64,000 nt of DNA from Moanibacter sp964542645 (GTDB lineage: Bacteria > Verrucomicrobiota > Verrucomicrobiia > Opitutales > UBA2987): positions 120,942-184,941 of the forward strand of contig CAZIUG010000009.1 in assembly GCA_964542645.1 (NCBI GenBank), written 5' to 3'. The position numbers and the translations under genes are program-made. This document shows positions 43,890 to 52,366 of the stretch, piece by piece. The notes beneath the pieces are model-generated. The model was given only the letters and a program-made list of their open reading frames with translations. It was not told the origin of the DNA and ran no database searches. The number at the start of each line of letters is the position of its first letter. The first letter of the stretch is position 1.

Positions 43890-44987
43890 ATGCCAAAAAA
43901 CAACCAATTCCGTGTCTTCATAACCTCCAACCTCCCAGGCGATGCTGGGGCCATTACATCATTCAGGCTAGATACCGAGAAGGGGATTCTCGAGCAATCG
44001 GGGCGATACACCGACATCGAGAATCCCTTTTTCATATGCCTTTCCCCCAACAGGAGATTTCTATACTCGGTGCAGATACGAGGCGATTTTGAAAGCGACT
44101 CCGGCACCGTGGCTGCCTTTTCCATAGACACTGAGTCGTGTCAGCTACGCAAACTTAATGAAATGCCAGCAAATGGTACCACAACCTGTTATATCGATGT
44201 AGATCCGACGGGAAAGACTGTAGTATGTGCCAACTATTCCAGCGGCAGTGTAGGATCTTTCCCCATCCTTGAGAATGGCTACCTGGGAGAAATGGAGACT
44301 TTTATCCAAAATCATGGGGCTAGCCTCGTTGTGCCAGATCGTCAAGACGGCCCACACGCCCATTGTGCAGCCATTAGCCCTGATGGTAGGCATGTTTACG
44401 CCTGTGATCTTGGAACCGATCAGATTTTTGGTTTCGCTCTTAACTCCGAAACGGCTACCTTAGCACCACTCGAACAATCTTATGTACGAACTATTGGCGG
44501 CGGAGGGCCACGTCACTTTGCCTACCATCCCAATGGGGCTTTCGTCTACGCTAATAACGAATTGGCCAATTCAATCAACGTCTATAGCCGTAAAGCCGAG
44601 GAAGGCTTTTTAAACGAGATCCAGATTATCTCAACTTTGCCCAATAACTTTCACTCCCCGAGTTATACAGCCGATATAAAGATTACCCCTAACGGAAAAT
44701 TCCTCTACTGTAGTAATCGTTTGCACGACAGCATTACTGCTTACGAAATCGACGTCGACGGACGGCTGAATTTAATCGAGATCTATTCGAGCCGTGGAAA
44801 TTTCGCCCAGAATCTAGCTATCACCCCAGATGGAAGAACCCTCCTATGCGCCAATATGCATGTCGAGGACGCCGGAGGGGAAGGATCCAACGTTTCCCTC
44901 TTCCGTATTAATAGGGAAAATGGGGCACTAACTCCATTGGGTGATCCTTATGATCTAATGAAGCCCTCGTGTATTATGATTGCCTAG
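43890..44987 (+). CDS. Lactonase family protein (seven-bladed propeller, 6-phosphogluconolactonase-like)
   Basis: Predicted lactonase of the Pgl propeller family, 365 residues, hydrolysing a sugar lactone to the aldonic or aldaric acid. Repeated blade signatures are visible: ISPDGRHVYACDLG, GGGPRHFAYHPNGAFVYANN, ITPNGKFLYCSNR and ITPDGRTLLCANM. The PHAHCA segment contributes an active-site His. The start is ATG with AAGGAA 7 bases upstream. Its 3' end overlaps a convergent uronate-dehydrogenase-like gene by 14 bases. Together these two would convert a uronate to an aldarate (inference). Not secreted. Confidence 0.87.
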   Translation: MPKNNQFRVFITSNLPGDAGAITSFRLDTEKGILEQSGRYTDIENPFFICLSPNRRFLYSVQIRGDFESDSGTVAAFSIDTESCQLRKLNEMPANGTTTCYIDVDPTGKTVVCANYSSGSVGSFPILENGYLGEMETFIQNHGASLVVPDRQDGPHAHCAAISPDGRHVYACDLGTDQIFGFALNSETATLAPLEQSYVRTIGGGGPRHFAYHPNGAFVYANNELANSINVYSRKAEEGFLNEIQIISTLPNNFHSPSYTADIKITPNGKFLYCSNRLHDSITAYEIDVDGRLNLIEIYSSRGNFAQNLAITPDGRTLLCANMHVEDAGGEGSNVSLFRINRENGALTPLGDPYDLMKPSCIMIA

Positions 44988-45705
44988 GATAAAAAGTGCC
45001 CTCTTCGGGCTCATAACCAATAGTTGAACAAGTCGAATCGATGTCCAACCAACACCTCCGATGTTTCGAAGCCCCGTGAACAATCGAACACATGACGGAA
45101 TCATCAGCATCAATACAGCTTTGAAAAAGCAAAGCTGCGTCCTTCTCGCTTATTCTCCACTGCCACTCTTCGGGATCCCAATCTTCGTCTTGACGGAACG
45201 AAGGTGAAGTCAATCGGACACTGATACAAGACAAGTCGTGCTGATGGGAATAAACCTTCCCCAGTGCCTCTCCCCAACACTTGGTCGCACCATAAACATT
45301 GATCGGATAAACCGGCATTTCAGGCGTACAATGCTCTTTCGTTTCATTATATCCTAACACCGCATTCACACTGCTAGCAAAAACAATGCGTCGACACCCA
45401 GCGATTCGAGCTGCCTCAAATCCATTATAGGCCCCAATGACATTCAAAGAAAGGAGGGTTTCGTAGAAATCTGCGGAGGGACTGGGGTCAGCCGCCAAAT
45501 GCACAACCGTGTCAATACCCTGGCATGCTTCCACAAATGATTCTAACTCCGTAATATCAAGCCTGAAAAACTCTTCGTGTTCATTTGTGGCTTCAACCGG
45601 ATTCAGATCCGCCAACCGTAAAGCATAACGGTCTCCCCAATGAGATCGAAGGATTCCTCCGACTCTCCCTGCCGCACCAGTCATTAAAACTTTTTTTCTT
45701 TCCAT
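44974..45705 (-). CDS. NAD-dependent epimerase/dehydratase, uronate dehydrogenase-like
   Basis: Extended SDR of 243 residues. TGAAGRVG (9-16) is the cofactor loop, SS at 111-112 and YGATK (Tyr138, Lys142) the catalytic residues. The combination of MTGAAGRVG, VHLAADPSPSADF, INVYGATK and the short length resembles uronate dehydrogenases, which oxidise galacturonate or glucuronate to the aldarolactone. This is a likeness, not proof. ATG 45705 is preferred over GTG 45711. It converges on, and overlaps by 14 bases, a lactonase gene that would take the next step. Confidence 0.82.
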   Translation of the reverse strand: MERKKVLMTGAAGRVGGILRSHWGDRYALRLADLNPVEATNEHEEFFRLDITELESFVEACQGIDTVVHLAADPSPSADFYETLLSLNVIGAYNGFEAARIAGCRRIVFASSVNAVLGYNETKEHCTPEMPVYPINVYGATKCWGEALGKVYSHQHDLSCISVRLTSPSFRQDEDWDPEEWQWRISEKDAALLFQSCIDADDSVMCSIVHGASKHRRCWLDIDSTCSTIGYEPEEGTFYPRQS

Positions 45706-46102
45706 TCTCACTGAATTTAAATTCCCAGATTAGATATTAAATATTCCAATTGATAGGTTGGATTTAAGTTGAAATTGTAAAGACCAAAGACGATTGGCTG
45801 CGCCTTTAATAAGGGTTTTTTCTCTTTGGTGTCAAAATATTAAATCCAGTAACATTGGTGCGAAGCACAAAATTGCTTAGTATTTACGACATTAGTATCG
45901 AACGGACTTTCTAACAGAATCCTCCTCAAGAAATCCAAACCCCATATGAAAGCGCCTGATGTACATGACTGAAATATCTACATCAGATGGTAGAAACTGG
46001 ACCACAGATAGCTATCCTGAGCTTGACCAACCACTTGTAGTTTCGACAGAATTAATTTTTCGGTAAATCTATATTTTGTACTCTTAAGAAAGTGAGCCGT
46101 CA
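45706..46102. other. Divergent intergenic region, nothing recognised
   Basis: 397 AT-rich bases between the uronate-dehydrogenase-like gene (-) and the second mannonate dehydratase gene (+). It should contain two promoters. No hairpin, repeat or small gene could be supported. Confidence 0.35.
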
Positions 46103-47080
46103 GTGATTCAAATAGCAGAAGTTCTACATCCTCCAGCGTCAAGACTGTGGCAACTCGTCAAACAGTGCGGCGTCAATCATGCCGTCGGGACTCCTGGCCC
46201 GCAGGTTCTATCATCCGGGGCAAAGGCTTCCCCTTGGTGGCACTGGGAGCCATTGGCAGCAATGAAAGAAGCCTTCGATTTAGCTGAAATCGAACTATCT
46301 GTAATCGAGGCTCGCCCTCCTTTGGAAAAGACAAAGCTTGGCCTTCCGGGGAGGGACGAAGAAATCGATGAAACTTGCAGATTGATTCGAAACATGGGAA
46401 AGTTAGGTATCCCTGTCTGGTGTCCTGAATGGATGGTGACAAGTTGGATTAGAACTTCGACTACCACTACTGGAAGGGGAGGAGCGTTGGTAACAAGCTT
46501 CGACCATGACGCAATCAAAAACGAACCCTTAACTGAACTTGGAGAAATCTCCGAAGAAAGTTTATGGGAAAACCTGAAGTATTTTCTGGAATGTATAGTC
46601 CCTGTAGCGGAAGAATCGAATGTTAAATTGGCCATGCACCCAGACGATCCTCCTTTGTCTCCAATTTGCGGTATTGGGCGCATCATGAGAAGTATAGACA
46701 ATTTCCAGAGACTTATAGATCTAGTTCCAAGCCCGGCAAACGGGATCTGCATGTGTCAGGGGAATTTCACCCTAATGACAGATGATCTTCCGGAAGCTAT
46801 TCGTCATTTTGGAAATCAAGATAAAATTTTCTTCGTCCATTTTCGGGACGTTGAAGGGACCCCAGAAAAGTACTGCGAGACCTTCCATGATGAAGGACCA
46901 ACCGACATGCGTGCTTGTCTTGAGGCTTATAAGGAAATCGGATTCAACGGAGTCCTTCGTCCTGACCATGTACCCACCATGGCTGGAGAATCCAATCAAA
47001 ATGCTGGCTACGAAGTATTGGGACGTCTCTTCGCAATCGGTTACATCCGCGGACTACAGGAATCAGTCTACGGTAAATAA
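46103..47080 (+). CDS. Mannonate dehydratase-like TIM-barrel protein
   Basis: A 325-residue relative of UxuA. It has the family metal motif AMHPDDPP (His179), followed by GICMCQGNF in place of the usual LCLCIG, IFFVHFRDV with the second His, and RPDHVP. It is shorter by 20 residues than the paralogue at 28039-29076 and lacks its 50-residue insertion around the YAHM segment. It could act on mannonate or on another aldonic or aldaric acid. The start is GTG. An RraA-family gene follows 111 bases downstream on the same strand, consistent with dehydration followed by retro-aldol cleavage (inference). Confidence 0.82.
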   Translation: MIQIAEVLHPPASRLWQLVKQCGVNHAVGTPGPQVLSSGAKASPWWHWEPLAAMKEAFDLAEIELSVIEARPPLEKTKLGLPGRDEEIDETCRLIRNMGKLGIPVWCPEWMVTSWIRTSTTTTGRGGALVTSFDHDAIKNEPLTELGEISEESLWENLKYFLECIVPVAEESNVKLAMHPDDPPLSPICGIGRIMRSIDNFQRLIDLVPSPANGICMCQGNFTLMTDDLPEAIRHFGNQDKIFFVHFRDVEGTPEKYCETFHDEGPTDMRACLEAYKEIGFNGVLRPDHVPTMAGESNQNAGYEVLGRLFAIGYIRGLQESVYGK

Positions 47081-47191
47081 ACAGATGAATGAAATCGTAT
47101 CAATTAAATGAAAATTCCCTACACACTGGTTTAAAACCTATCTGAATGAAAACAACTGTTCCGCTCTCCTCTAACTATTTAGTATAATCAG

Positions 47192-48019
47192 ATGAAGCTC
47201 ATTAATCCCGAGAATATACGCGAGCTCACCTCCCTCAATCCTTTCGAGCGTTTCCATGACGGCCGGCCCAAGGTACCAGACAATCTCCTAAAGCGTATGG
47301 AGAAAGTTACAACTGAAGAAGCTTGGGGAGTTATTGGATCGCACGACTATGATCATCAGTTTGAAGGAGACTGGTTCAACCTCCGTCCAGAACGTATCCT
47401 TGTTGGTCGTGCTGTAACCGGACGGTATGTCCCAACCCGCCCCGACCTTAACGACCTCGTCCAGAAGGAGGGAGAAGAAAACAATCGAATTGGCGGCCAG
47501 AACTCATGGATAATCGATACACTTGTAGAGGGTGATGTCGTCGTTATTGAACTCTTCGGAAAGATTGTCCGAGGGACTTTTGTTGGGGACAATCTATCAA
47601 CAGCGATTTCAGCTAATACCGGCGGTCGCGGCATGGTAATCGACGGAGGAATCCGTGATTATCAACGGATCGATGAGATTGAAAACCTCACGGGATTTGT
47701 GAAAGGATTGCATCCCACTGCGATCGGAGATGTCACCCTGACAGAGATCAATGGCCCCGTCCGAATAGGTAAAGCTACAGTCCTTCCTGGTGACGTTGTC
47801 TTAGGGACCCCAACCGGGGTGATCTTTGTCCCACCCCACCTAGTCACGGAAGTTGTCGATCGCTCAGAAGACATCCGACTCCGCGACTACTGGGGTAAAG
47901 CCCAAATTGAAAAAGGTGTACATACACCAGGTGAAATTGATCGGAAGTGGGAAGATCATATTGAGGCCGCTTTTATTGAGTGGTGTACGACCCACTCCCT
48001 CGATGATATCGAAAGTTGA
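47192..48019 (+). CDS. RraA-family protein (HMG/CHA aldolase-like)
   Basis: 275-residue protein with the RraA/4-hydroxy-4-methyl-2-oxoglutarate aldolase fold. A central GDNLSTAISANTGGRGMVIDGGIRD block holds the GDN loop and the conserved Arg-Asp pair that binds Mg and pyruvate-like substrate in aldolase members. Both N- and C-terminal extensions (about 60 and 50 residues) make it longer than the usual 160-220. It is either a class II pyruvate aldolase or an oxaloacetate decarboxylase-like enzyme. The start is ATG. It follows a mannonate dehydratase-like gene and is convergent with a sulfatase gene. Confidence 0.82.
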   Translation: MKLINPENIRELTSLNPFERFHDGRPKVPDNLLKRMEKVTTEEAWGVIGSHDYDHQFEGDWFNLRPERILVGRAVTGRYVPTRPDLNDLVQKEGEENNRIGGQNSWIIDTLVEGDVVVIELFGKIVRGTFVGDNLSTAISANTGGRGMVIDGGIRDYQRIDEIENLTGFVKGLHPTAIGDVTLTEINGPVRIGKATVLPGDVVLGTPTGVIFVPPHLVTEVVDRSEDIRLRDYWGKAQIEKGVHTPGEIDRKWEDHIEAAFIEWCTTHSLDDIES

Positions 48020-48157
48020 TCAGTTTAGCACCATCACACCCTCCCCAAACACAAATAGAACAAAGCTAGAGTCGAGAGCCTGTTTTGGATAAATCCAATT
48101 CCAGATAGGTATCTGTCCCTGATAAGAAGGGCGATATCTACGAATAAAGAAGGAGTT

Positions 48158-49612
48158 TCATTGCAGCGGTAATGGATATAATCTTTGCCATCCTGACTCC
48201 CCATTTGCGAATGCCGTATCAAATGGATCAGTATTGTGCTGCTTTTCCGCATTAGCCCGATAGATTGACGAAAGCATCTGTGACACCAACTCTCGGTCGA
48301 GTCGCTCGCGTATTTCCTGACATTCAGAATCGTTAATCCTGTTATGTTGTTCGGCAGGATCTTCTTCGATATCAAAAAGGGCGCTCCACCCATTGGAGTA
48401 TCGAACAAGTTTCCACCTCCCATCGTAGTTCATTGAGGCATCGGAGACAAATCCGAAAACTCGCTCACGAGCTTCAGCTCCCTCAATAGCAAGATCCGCC
48501 AATGGCTGCGAATCCATGTAACTAGGAATTTCGCAGCCACCTAAACGCAATAGCGTCGCAGTTATGTCCGCAATACTAGCTGGATTCTCATGAACATGTG
48601 GAGTCTCTAACCCAAGATTTCCCACAATGAGAGGAACCCTTGTACTTGACTCGAAAAAAGAGCCTTTCCCAATCATACCGTGATCACCGAGATAGTCGCC
48701 GTGATCACTACAAAAGATAATCACCGTATTGTTATACCGACCAGTCTCTTTTAGAGCAGCAATTATCTCTCCAACTTTTTGATCAATCTGTTTTACCAAA
48801 GCTGCGTAGTGAGCACGAATCTTACGTTTGTGCTTGGTAGTAAACTCAGAATAATCAACCCCATTCCAAGACCCAAGGTTTCCTCGTACAGTCTTTTCTA
48901 CAAACCCAGCGGGCTCATCAGGAGCGATCCCATATGGTTCGGGCATGTCATCGGGAGAAAAAAGATCGGCATACTCAGGCGAAGGATCATAGGGACAATG
49001 AGGACCGGGGAAGCCGACCATCATCGCAAAGGGAGAATCTCCAGAGTATTCCCGGAGATAGCGAACTGTTTCATTTCCTACAAACCCATCCCAAGAGTCT
49101 TCGTAACAGTGTTGATGAACAACCGCTCCCCGATTTTCTTGATAGCCGATGTGTTCGCTACCTCCCAGTTTCCGAAGTCCCTTTTTATTGAGATATTTCT
49201 GATAGTCATCCTCCACGAGAAGCCACCGTTTATCCTCACAGATGATGCGATCATCAAAACCCATCGAGGCCTCCCAAGGGTAGAAATGCATCTTCCCAAT
49301 TGAACAGGTATGGTAGCCCATTTCACGAAGCATCGCAGGCCAAGTTACAATTCCACAGGCTTCAAAATCCGGACGAAGATATTCACCGTTACTCAAGACT
49401 CCTGTACGGATTGAGTTCAACCCCGTAAGAAGAGAAGAACGCATAGGCACGCAGAGAGGAGACGGCGAGTATGCCCTAGCGTAACGCACTCCGTTTTGAC
49501 AAATACTGTCAATGTGGGGAGTTTCTATAAACTCCGCACCATAACAGCTCAAGAAATCATGCCGTAACTGATCCGGCATGATAAAAAGTAAATTGGGTCT
49601 TTGTTCAGTCAT
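48158..49612 (-). CDS. Sulfatase (formylglycine type)
   Basis: 484 residues from ATG 49612 (a TTG at 49657 would add 15). RPNLLFIMPDQLRHD starts the fold with one metal Asp, and the formylglycine motif is Cys54-Val-Pro-Met-Arg58, which keeps C-x-P-x-R but has Met in place of the usual Ser/Ala, followed by SSLLTG. SIGKMHFYPW and CSDHGDYLGDHGMIGKG complete the active site. This layout is close to choline-sulfatase or iduronate sulfatase-like enzymes. No signal peptide. Convergent with the RraA-like gene. Confidence 0.9.
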   Translation of the reverse strand: MTEQRPNLLFIMPDQLRHDFLSCYGAEFIETPHIDSICQNGVRYARAYSPSPLCVPMRSSLLTGLNSIRTGVLSNGEYLRPDFEACGIVTWPAMLREMGYHTCSIGKMHFYPWEASMGFDDRIICEDKRWLLVEDDYQKYLNKKGLRKLGGSEHIGYQENRGAVVHQHCYEDSWDGFVGNETVRYLREYSGDSPFAMMVGFPGPHCPYDPSPEYADLFSPDDMPEPYGIAPDEPAGFVEKTVRGNLGSWNGVDYSEFTTKHKRKIRAHYAALVKQIDQKVGEIIAALKETGRYNNTVIIFCSDHGDYLGDHGMIGKGSFFESSTRVPLIVGNLGLETPHVHENPASIADITATLLRLGGCEIPSYMDSQPLADLAIEGAEARERVFGFVSDASMNYDGRWKLVRYSNGWSALFDIEEDPAEQHNRINDSECQEIRERLDRELVSQMLSSIYRANAEKQHNTDPFDTAFANGESGWQRLYPLPLQ

Positions 49613-49914
49613 AAAATAACAAAGCTTTAAATCTTCACGCTCCTGAAAATCAAGCAAGCCATAAGTATAAAATTCTCCAACATGCTGAAATTTGAATCAG
49701 ACCAAGGCTTGAGGTTGAGGATTTATCAAAGGAAACTAAGCCTGGGTAATCTCTGGTTCACATAGAGAACTTGGACCATTTCTATAAATCAACTACTATA
49801 GGCTTTGGAACCTAATTGTAGATTTCAATGCCTCGCTTCCGCGGAACGGAATTCAACGATAAGATTAATAAGTCCTATTAATCTTATCGAAAAGCAAATG
49901 GACACCTCAAGTAA
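49613..49914. other. Intergenic region containing a perfect hairpin
   Basis: 302 bases between the peroxiredoxin gene and the sulfatase gene, both on the minus strand, so it should hold the sulfatase promoter. The only structure seen is the inverted repeat at 49857-49889. Confidence 0.4.
49857..49889 (-). terminator. Perfect 14-bp hairpin after the peroxiredoxin gene
   Basis: CGATAAGATTAATA (49857-49870) and its exact complement (49876-49889) enclose AGTCC. It lies 25 bases past the peroxiredoxin stop on the minus strand. The stem is AT-rich and lacks a long T-run, so it may be a weak terminator or a 3' stabiliser; a symmetric operator for the sulfatase gene further on is possible. Confidence 0.5.
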
Positions 49915-50508
49915 TCAGTTTAGATCTAGACCCTCAGCCTTCGAGATCTCCGAAATAACCCTAGCTGTATCCTCCGTCACGGCCACTTCGGTATTTTTGT
50001 AAAGGATCCTTTGATTCTTCCCAATGACAAAGGTCCATCTTGCGATAGTCAGCCCGCGCTCTAATAGATACGGGCTCCCTTCAATCTCCCGCTCAATCGC
50101 CCCACCCTCTCTTGAAGAAACTCCAAACAGGCGTGCGATTGTCCCGTCAATATCGGAAAGAAGAGTGAAGTTAAGCTGATTAACTTGTTTAAATAGTCGA
50201 AGATTATTAACAGAATCCCCACTCACTCCGACAACGATGGAATCGAGATTTTGAAGATCAATGGATCGATCCCTATAGGAACATGCCTGGATTGTGCAAC
50301 CTTCCGTCATAGCCGCTGGATAAAAATAAAGGACTATATTTTTCTCACCTGATTCCTCAGCAAGACTCCAAAGGTTTCCAGTGTCGTCATTAGCCACAAA
50401 ACTTGGAATACGATCTCCAACGCGAATTTCCGAGAATCCCCCGGCTTGAAGAAGCGATGCGGAGAGTATAAAAAAGTTCACCCCCGTGAAAACTAAAATC
50501 CATTTCAT
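49915..50508 (-). CDS. Exported peroxiredoxin (PrxQ/BCP type)
   Basis: Thiol peroxidase reducing hydrogen peroxide and organic peroxides. 197 residues from ATG 50508, with a hydrophobic Sec-like signal (MKWILVFTGVNFFILSA, cleavage likely near residue 22-24). The peroxidatic Cys71 follows the conserved Thr68 (TEGC), and Cys76 five residues on is the PrxQ-type resolving Cys. Two upstream in-frame ATGs (50553 and 50547) and the 50586 start would spoil the signal peptide and are rejected. It is the only protein here with a convincing export signal, so it acts outside the cytoplasm. Confidence 0.86.
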   Translation of the reverse strand: MKWILVFTGVNFFILSASLLQAGGFSEIRVGDRIPSFVANDDTGNLWSLAEESGEKNIVLYFYPAAMTEGCTIQACSYRDRSIDLQNLDSIVVGVSGDSVNNLRLFKQVNQLNFTLLSDIDGTIARLFGVSSREGGAIEREIEGSPYLLERGLTIARWTFVIGKNQRILYKNTEVAVTEDTARVISEISKAEGLDLN

Positions 50509-50703
50509 AAACACCCACCCTATCTTAGATACGCTTATGTTTTTCATTGGCATCGTGTAAAATGAACGGGAAACAACTTGAATCAAAGATTACTTCCTCT
50601 TCGCATAAATACTATCACGTTGATTCCTGACTATTCTCTCCTCCCTGATCGCACCCAAGGATTCTACTAAAACGAGACCATACAAAGCAAACATCACACG
50701 AAA

Positions 50704-51099
50704 TCAAACTTCAGTCGTAATCTCAATCTCATGACCATCTGGATCAGAAAAATAGATTGAATGCCGAGGGGGGGTTTGCCCTGAGTGATTAGAAAAACGA
50801 AAGGGAATTTCCCTTTCATTGAGTTTATTCTGAGTAGTTTCGAAACTAGGCCTATCAACACAAAACGCACAATGTCGGAAAATAAGATTCTCATTCTGCT
50901 CCGGCTTCGGTGCTGGGTTTTTGTCCTTTGCTCTGAATAGGGCTAGAATAACCGGCCCGTTTGCGATGAAGCAAGGATTACGAAGTTCTGCATTAGGATA
51001 CAGTCTCTCCAGTCTTAGGATATCGCTATACCACCGCAGAGATTGATTAAAATCCGAAATAGTGAGCGCAATATGATGAATGTTTGTGTAGTTAAGCAT
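50704..51099 (-). CDS. VOC (glyoxalase/bleomycin resistance) family protein
   Basis: 131-residue vicinal-oxygen-chelate protein made of two beta-alpha-beta-beta-beta modules. It opens NIHHIALTISDFNQSLRWY, with the first metal His, has IFRHCAFCVD at the start of module two, and ends FSDPDGHEIEITT with the last metal Glu. Such proteins are glyoxalases, epimerases or ring-cleaving dioxygenases; no substrate can be assigned. The start is ATG 51099. It is not tightly linked to its neighbours. Confidence 0.88.
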   Translation of the reverse strand: MLNYTNIHHIALTISDFNQSLRWYSDILRLERLYPNAELRNPCFIANGPVILALFRAKDKNPAPKPEQNENLIFRHCAFCVDRPSFETTQNKLNEREIPFRFSNHSGQTPPRHSIYFSDPDGHEIEITTEV

Positions 51100-51398
51100 A
51101 CAAAAACCCCTTTGATGAAAGTAACGAATACGAGCAGATTAATTATACGCAAGATTTCAACTGAGGATCAAGGAGAAGTTATAGGAAGACGAAGATTGAC
51201 CGCTACATTCTCCGGATCAACGATCTGAGGAGTGTGCGCCTCAGCATTAATTAGAAGGCTCACCCTCCCCCTGATGGAGTTGATACATATGATTCGATGT
51301 TTCTGATTTTGAATGTTCCTTAGTTGAAAGTGTAAACGAATTTAGGGTTTGTGGAGAGCTTGATTTACCTAGATTTAAATTTAGACTCTGTTGTTATC

Positions 51399-52202
51399 AT
51401 GGTTATCGAATGGAATGCCCATATATTCTCCCCTGACACTGGGAGATACCCCTTGCACGAAAACGCTGCATACCAGCCAGAAATGTCGCACCACCCGGAA
51501 GATCCCTTGGCCGCCTACATCGACCACATGGAAAACGAAGGTGTCGACCGTGCAATCATTGTTCACCCCGAACCCTATGGCGATGCACATCACCTTGTTC
51601 TCGAATGCCTTAAGCGCGAACCTGAACGTCTAAAAGGGACTTCACTATACTATCCAAACGACTCCGACGCACCAAAAAAGCTCGCCGACTTAGTAGCACA
51701 AGAACCGCGAATTATTGCTACCCGTTTCCACGCACACCGAGGCAAGGAAATGTATCTTGACTCCTTTTCTGAACGTGGTGTTCGCGCCCTCTGGGAGAAA
51801 GCTGTTGAGCTCGGCCTCATAGTCGAACTTCACATAGGCCCGAATTACGCTCATCAATTAAATCAGGCTTTGCGAGACATTCCGGAAACGGTGGCGCTCA
51901 TCGACCACCTAGCGGAGCCACATATGGGCCATGCATTTGAATACGCAGAGGTCCTTGAACTGGCAGCGCATGAAAATACTTACATGAAACTCTCAGGCCT
52001 CAATCATTTTGCCACCGATAGTCCTTACTACGAAAGCGTGATCCCTTTTACTCGGCGAGTCATCCGGGAATTTGGGCCCAATCGTATGGTCTGGGGTAGC
52101 GGCACTCCAGCCATCGTTGATAAGCATATGGCTGATTACAGCGATAAAGATCGAGCAAACGTAAAAGGCCTAAATCTAATGAAATTACTCAAATGGAATT
52201 AG
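51399..52202 (+). CDS. Amidohydrolase-like protein with altered metal site
   Basis: A 267-residue TIM-barrel protein of the amidohydrolase-2 group, by its overall order: an AHIFSPD start, AIIVHPEPYG strand, RFHAHRG, VELHIGP, ALIDHLAEP, and NRMVWGSGTPA end. The metal HxH at the first strand is His8-Ile-Phe10, and the last-strand Asp (usual GSDxP) is missing in GSGTP. So it has lost two common metal ligands, while keeping HIGP and DHL His. It may use fewer metals, as lactonase-like members do, or be non-catalytic. ATG 51399 is preferred to GTG 51351, whose extra codons are not conserved-looking. Confidence 0.78.
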   Translation: MVIEWNAHIFSPDTGRYPLHENAAYQPEMSHHPEDPLAAYIDHMENEGVDRAIIVHPEPYGDAHHLVLECLKREPERLKGTSLYYPNDSDAPKKLADLVAQEPRIIATRFHAHRGKEMYLDSFSERGVRALWEKAVELGLIVELHIGPNYAHQLNQALRDIPETVALIDHLAEPHMGHAFEYAEVLELAAHENTYMKLSGLNHFATDSPYYESVIPFTRRVIREFGPNRMVWGSGTPAIVDKHMADYSDKDRANVKGLNLMKLLKWN

Positions 52203-52366
52203 AGAGGAAACTTAGAAGTTAAAGGGACCTCGAGTTCTGTTGCTTGCGGAACTTGGATCAAGTTAATCGTAGAATAGACTTTAAAGAGTTCTTCTTAACT
52301 ATTTTCCCGGCTAAATACACACTTTGTATAAGTACGCACTCGCGAAAAAGTTGAGGTAATCCGTTG

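Noticed and set aside
52246..52263. AACTTG/CAAGTT hairpin between convergent genes as terminator
   Set aside because: Only 6 base pairs and no T-run; too weak to list.
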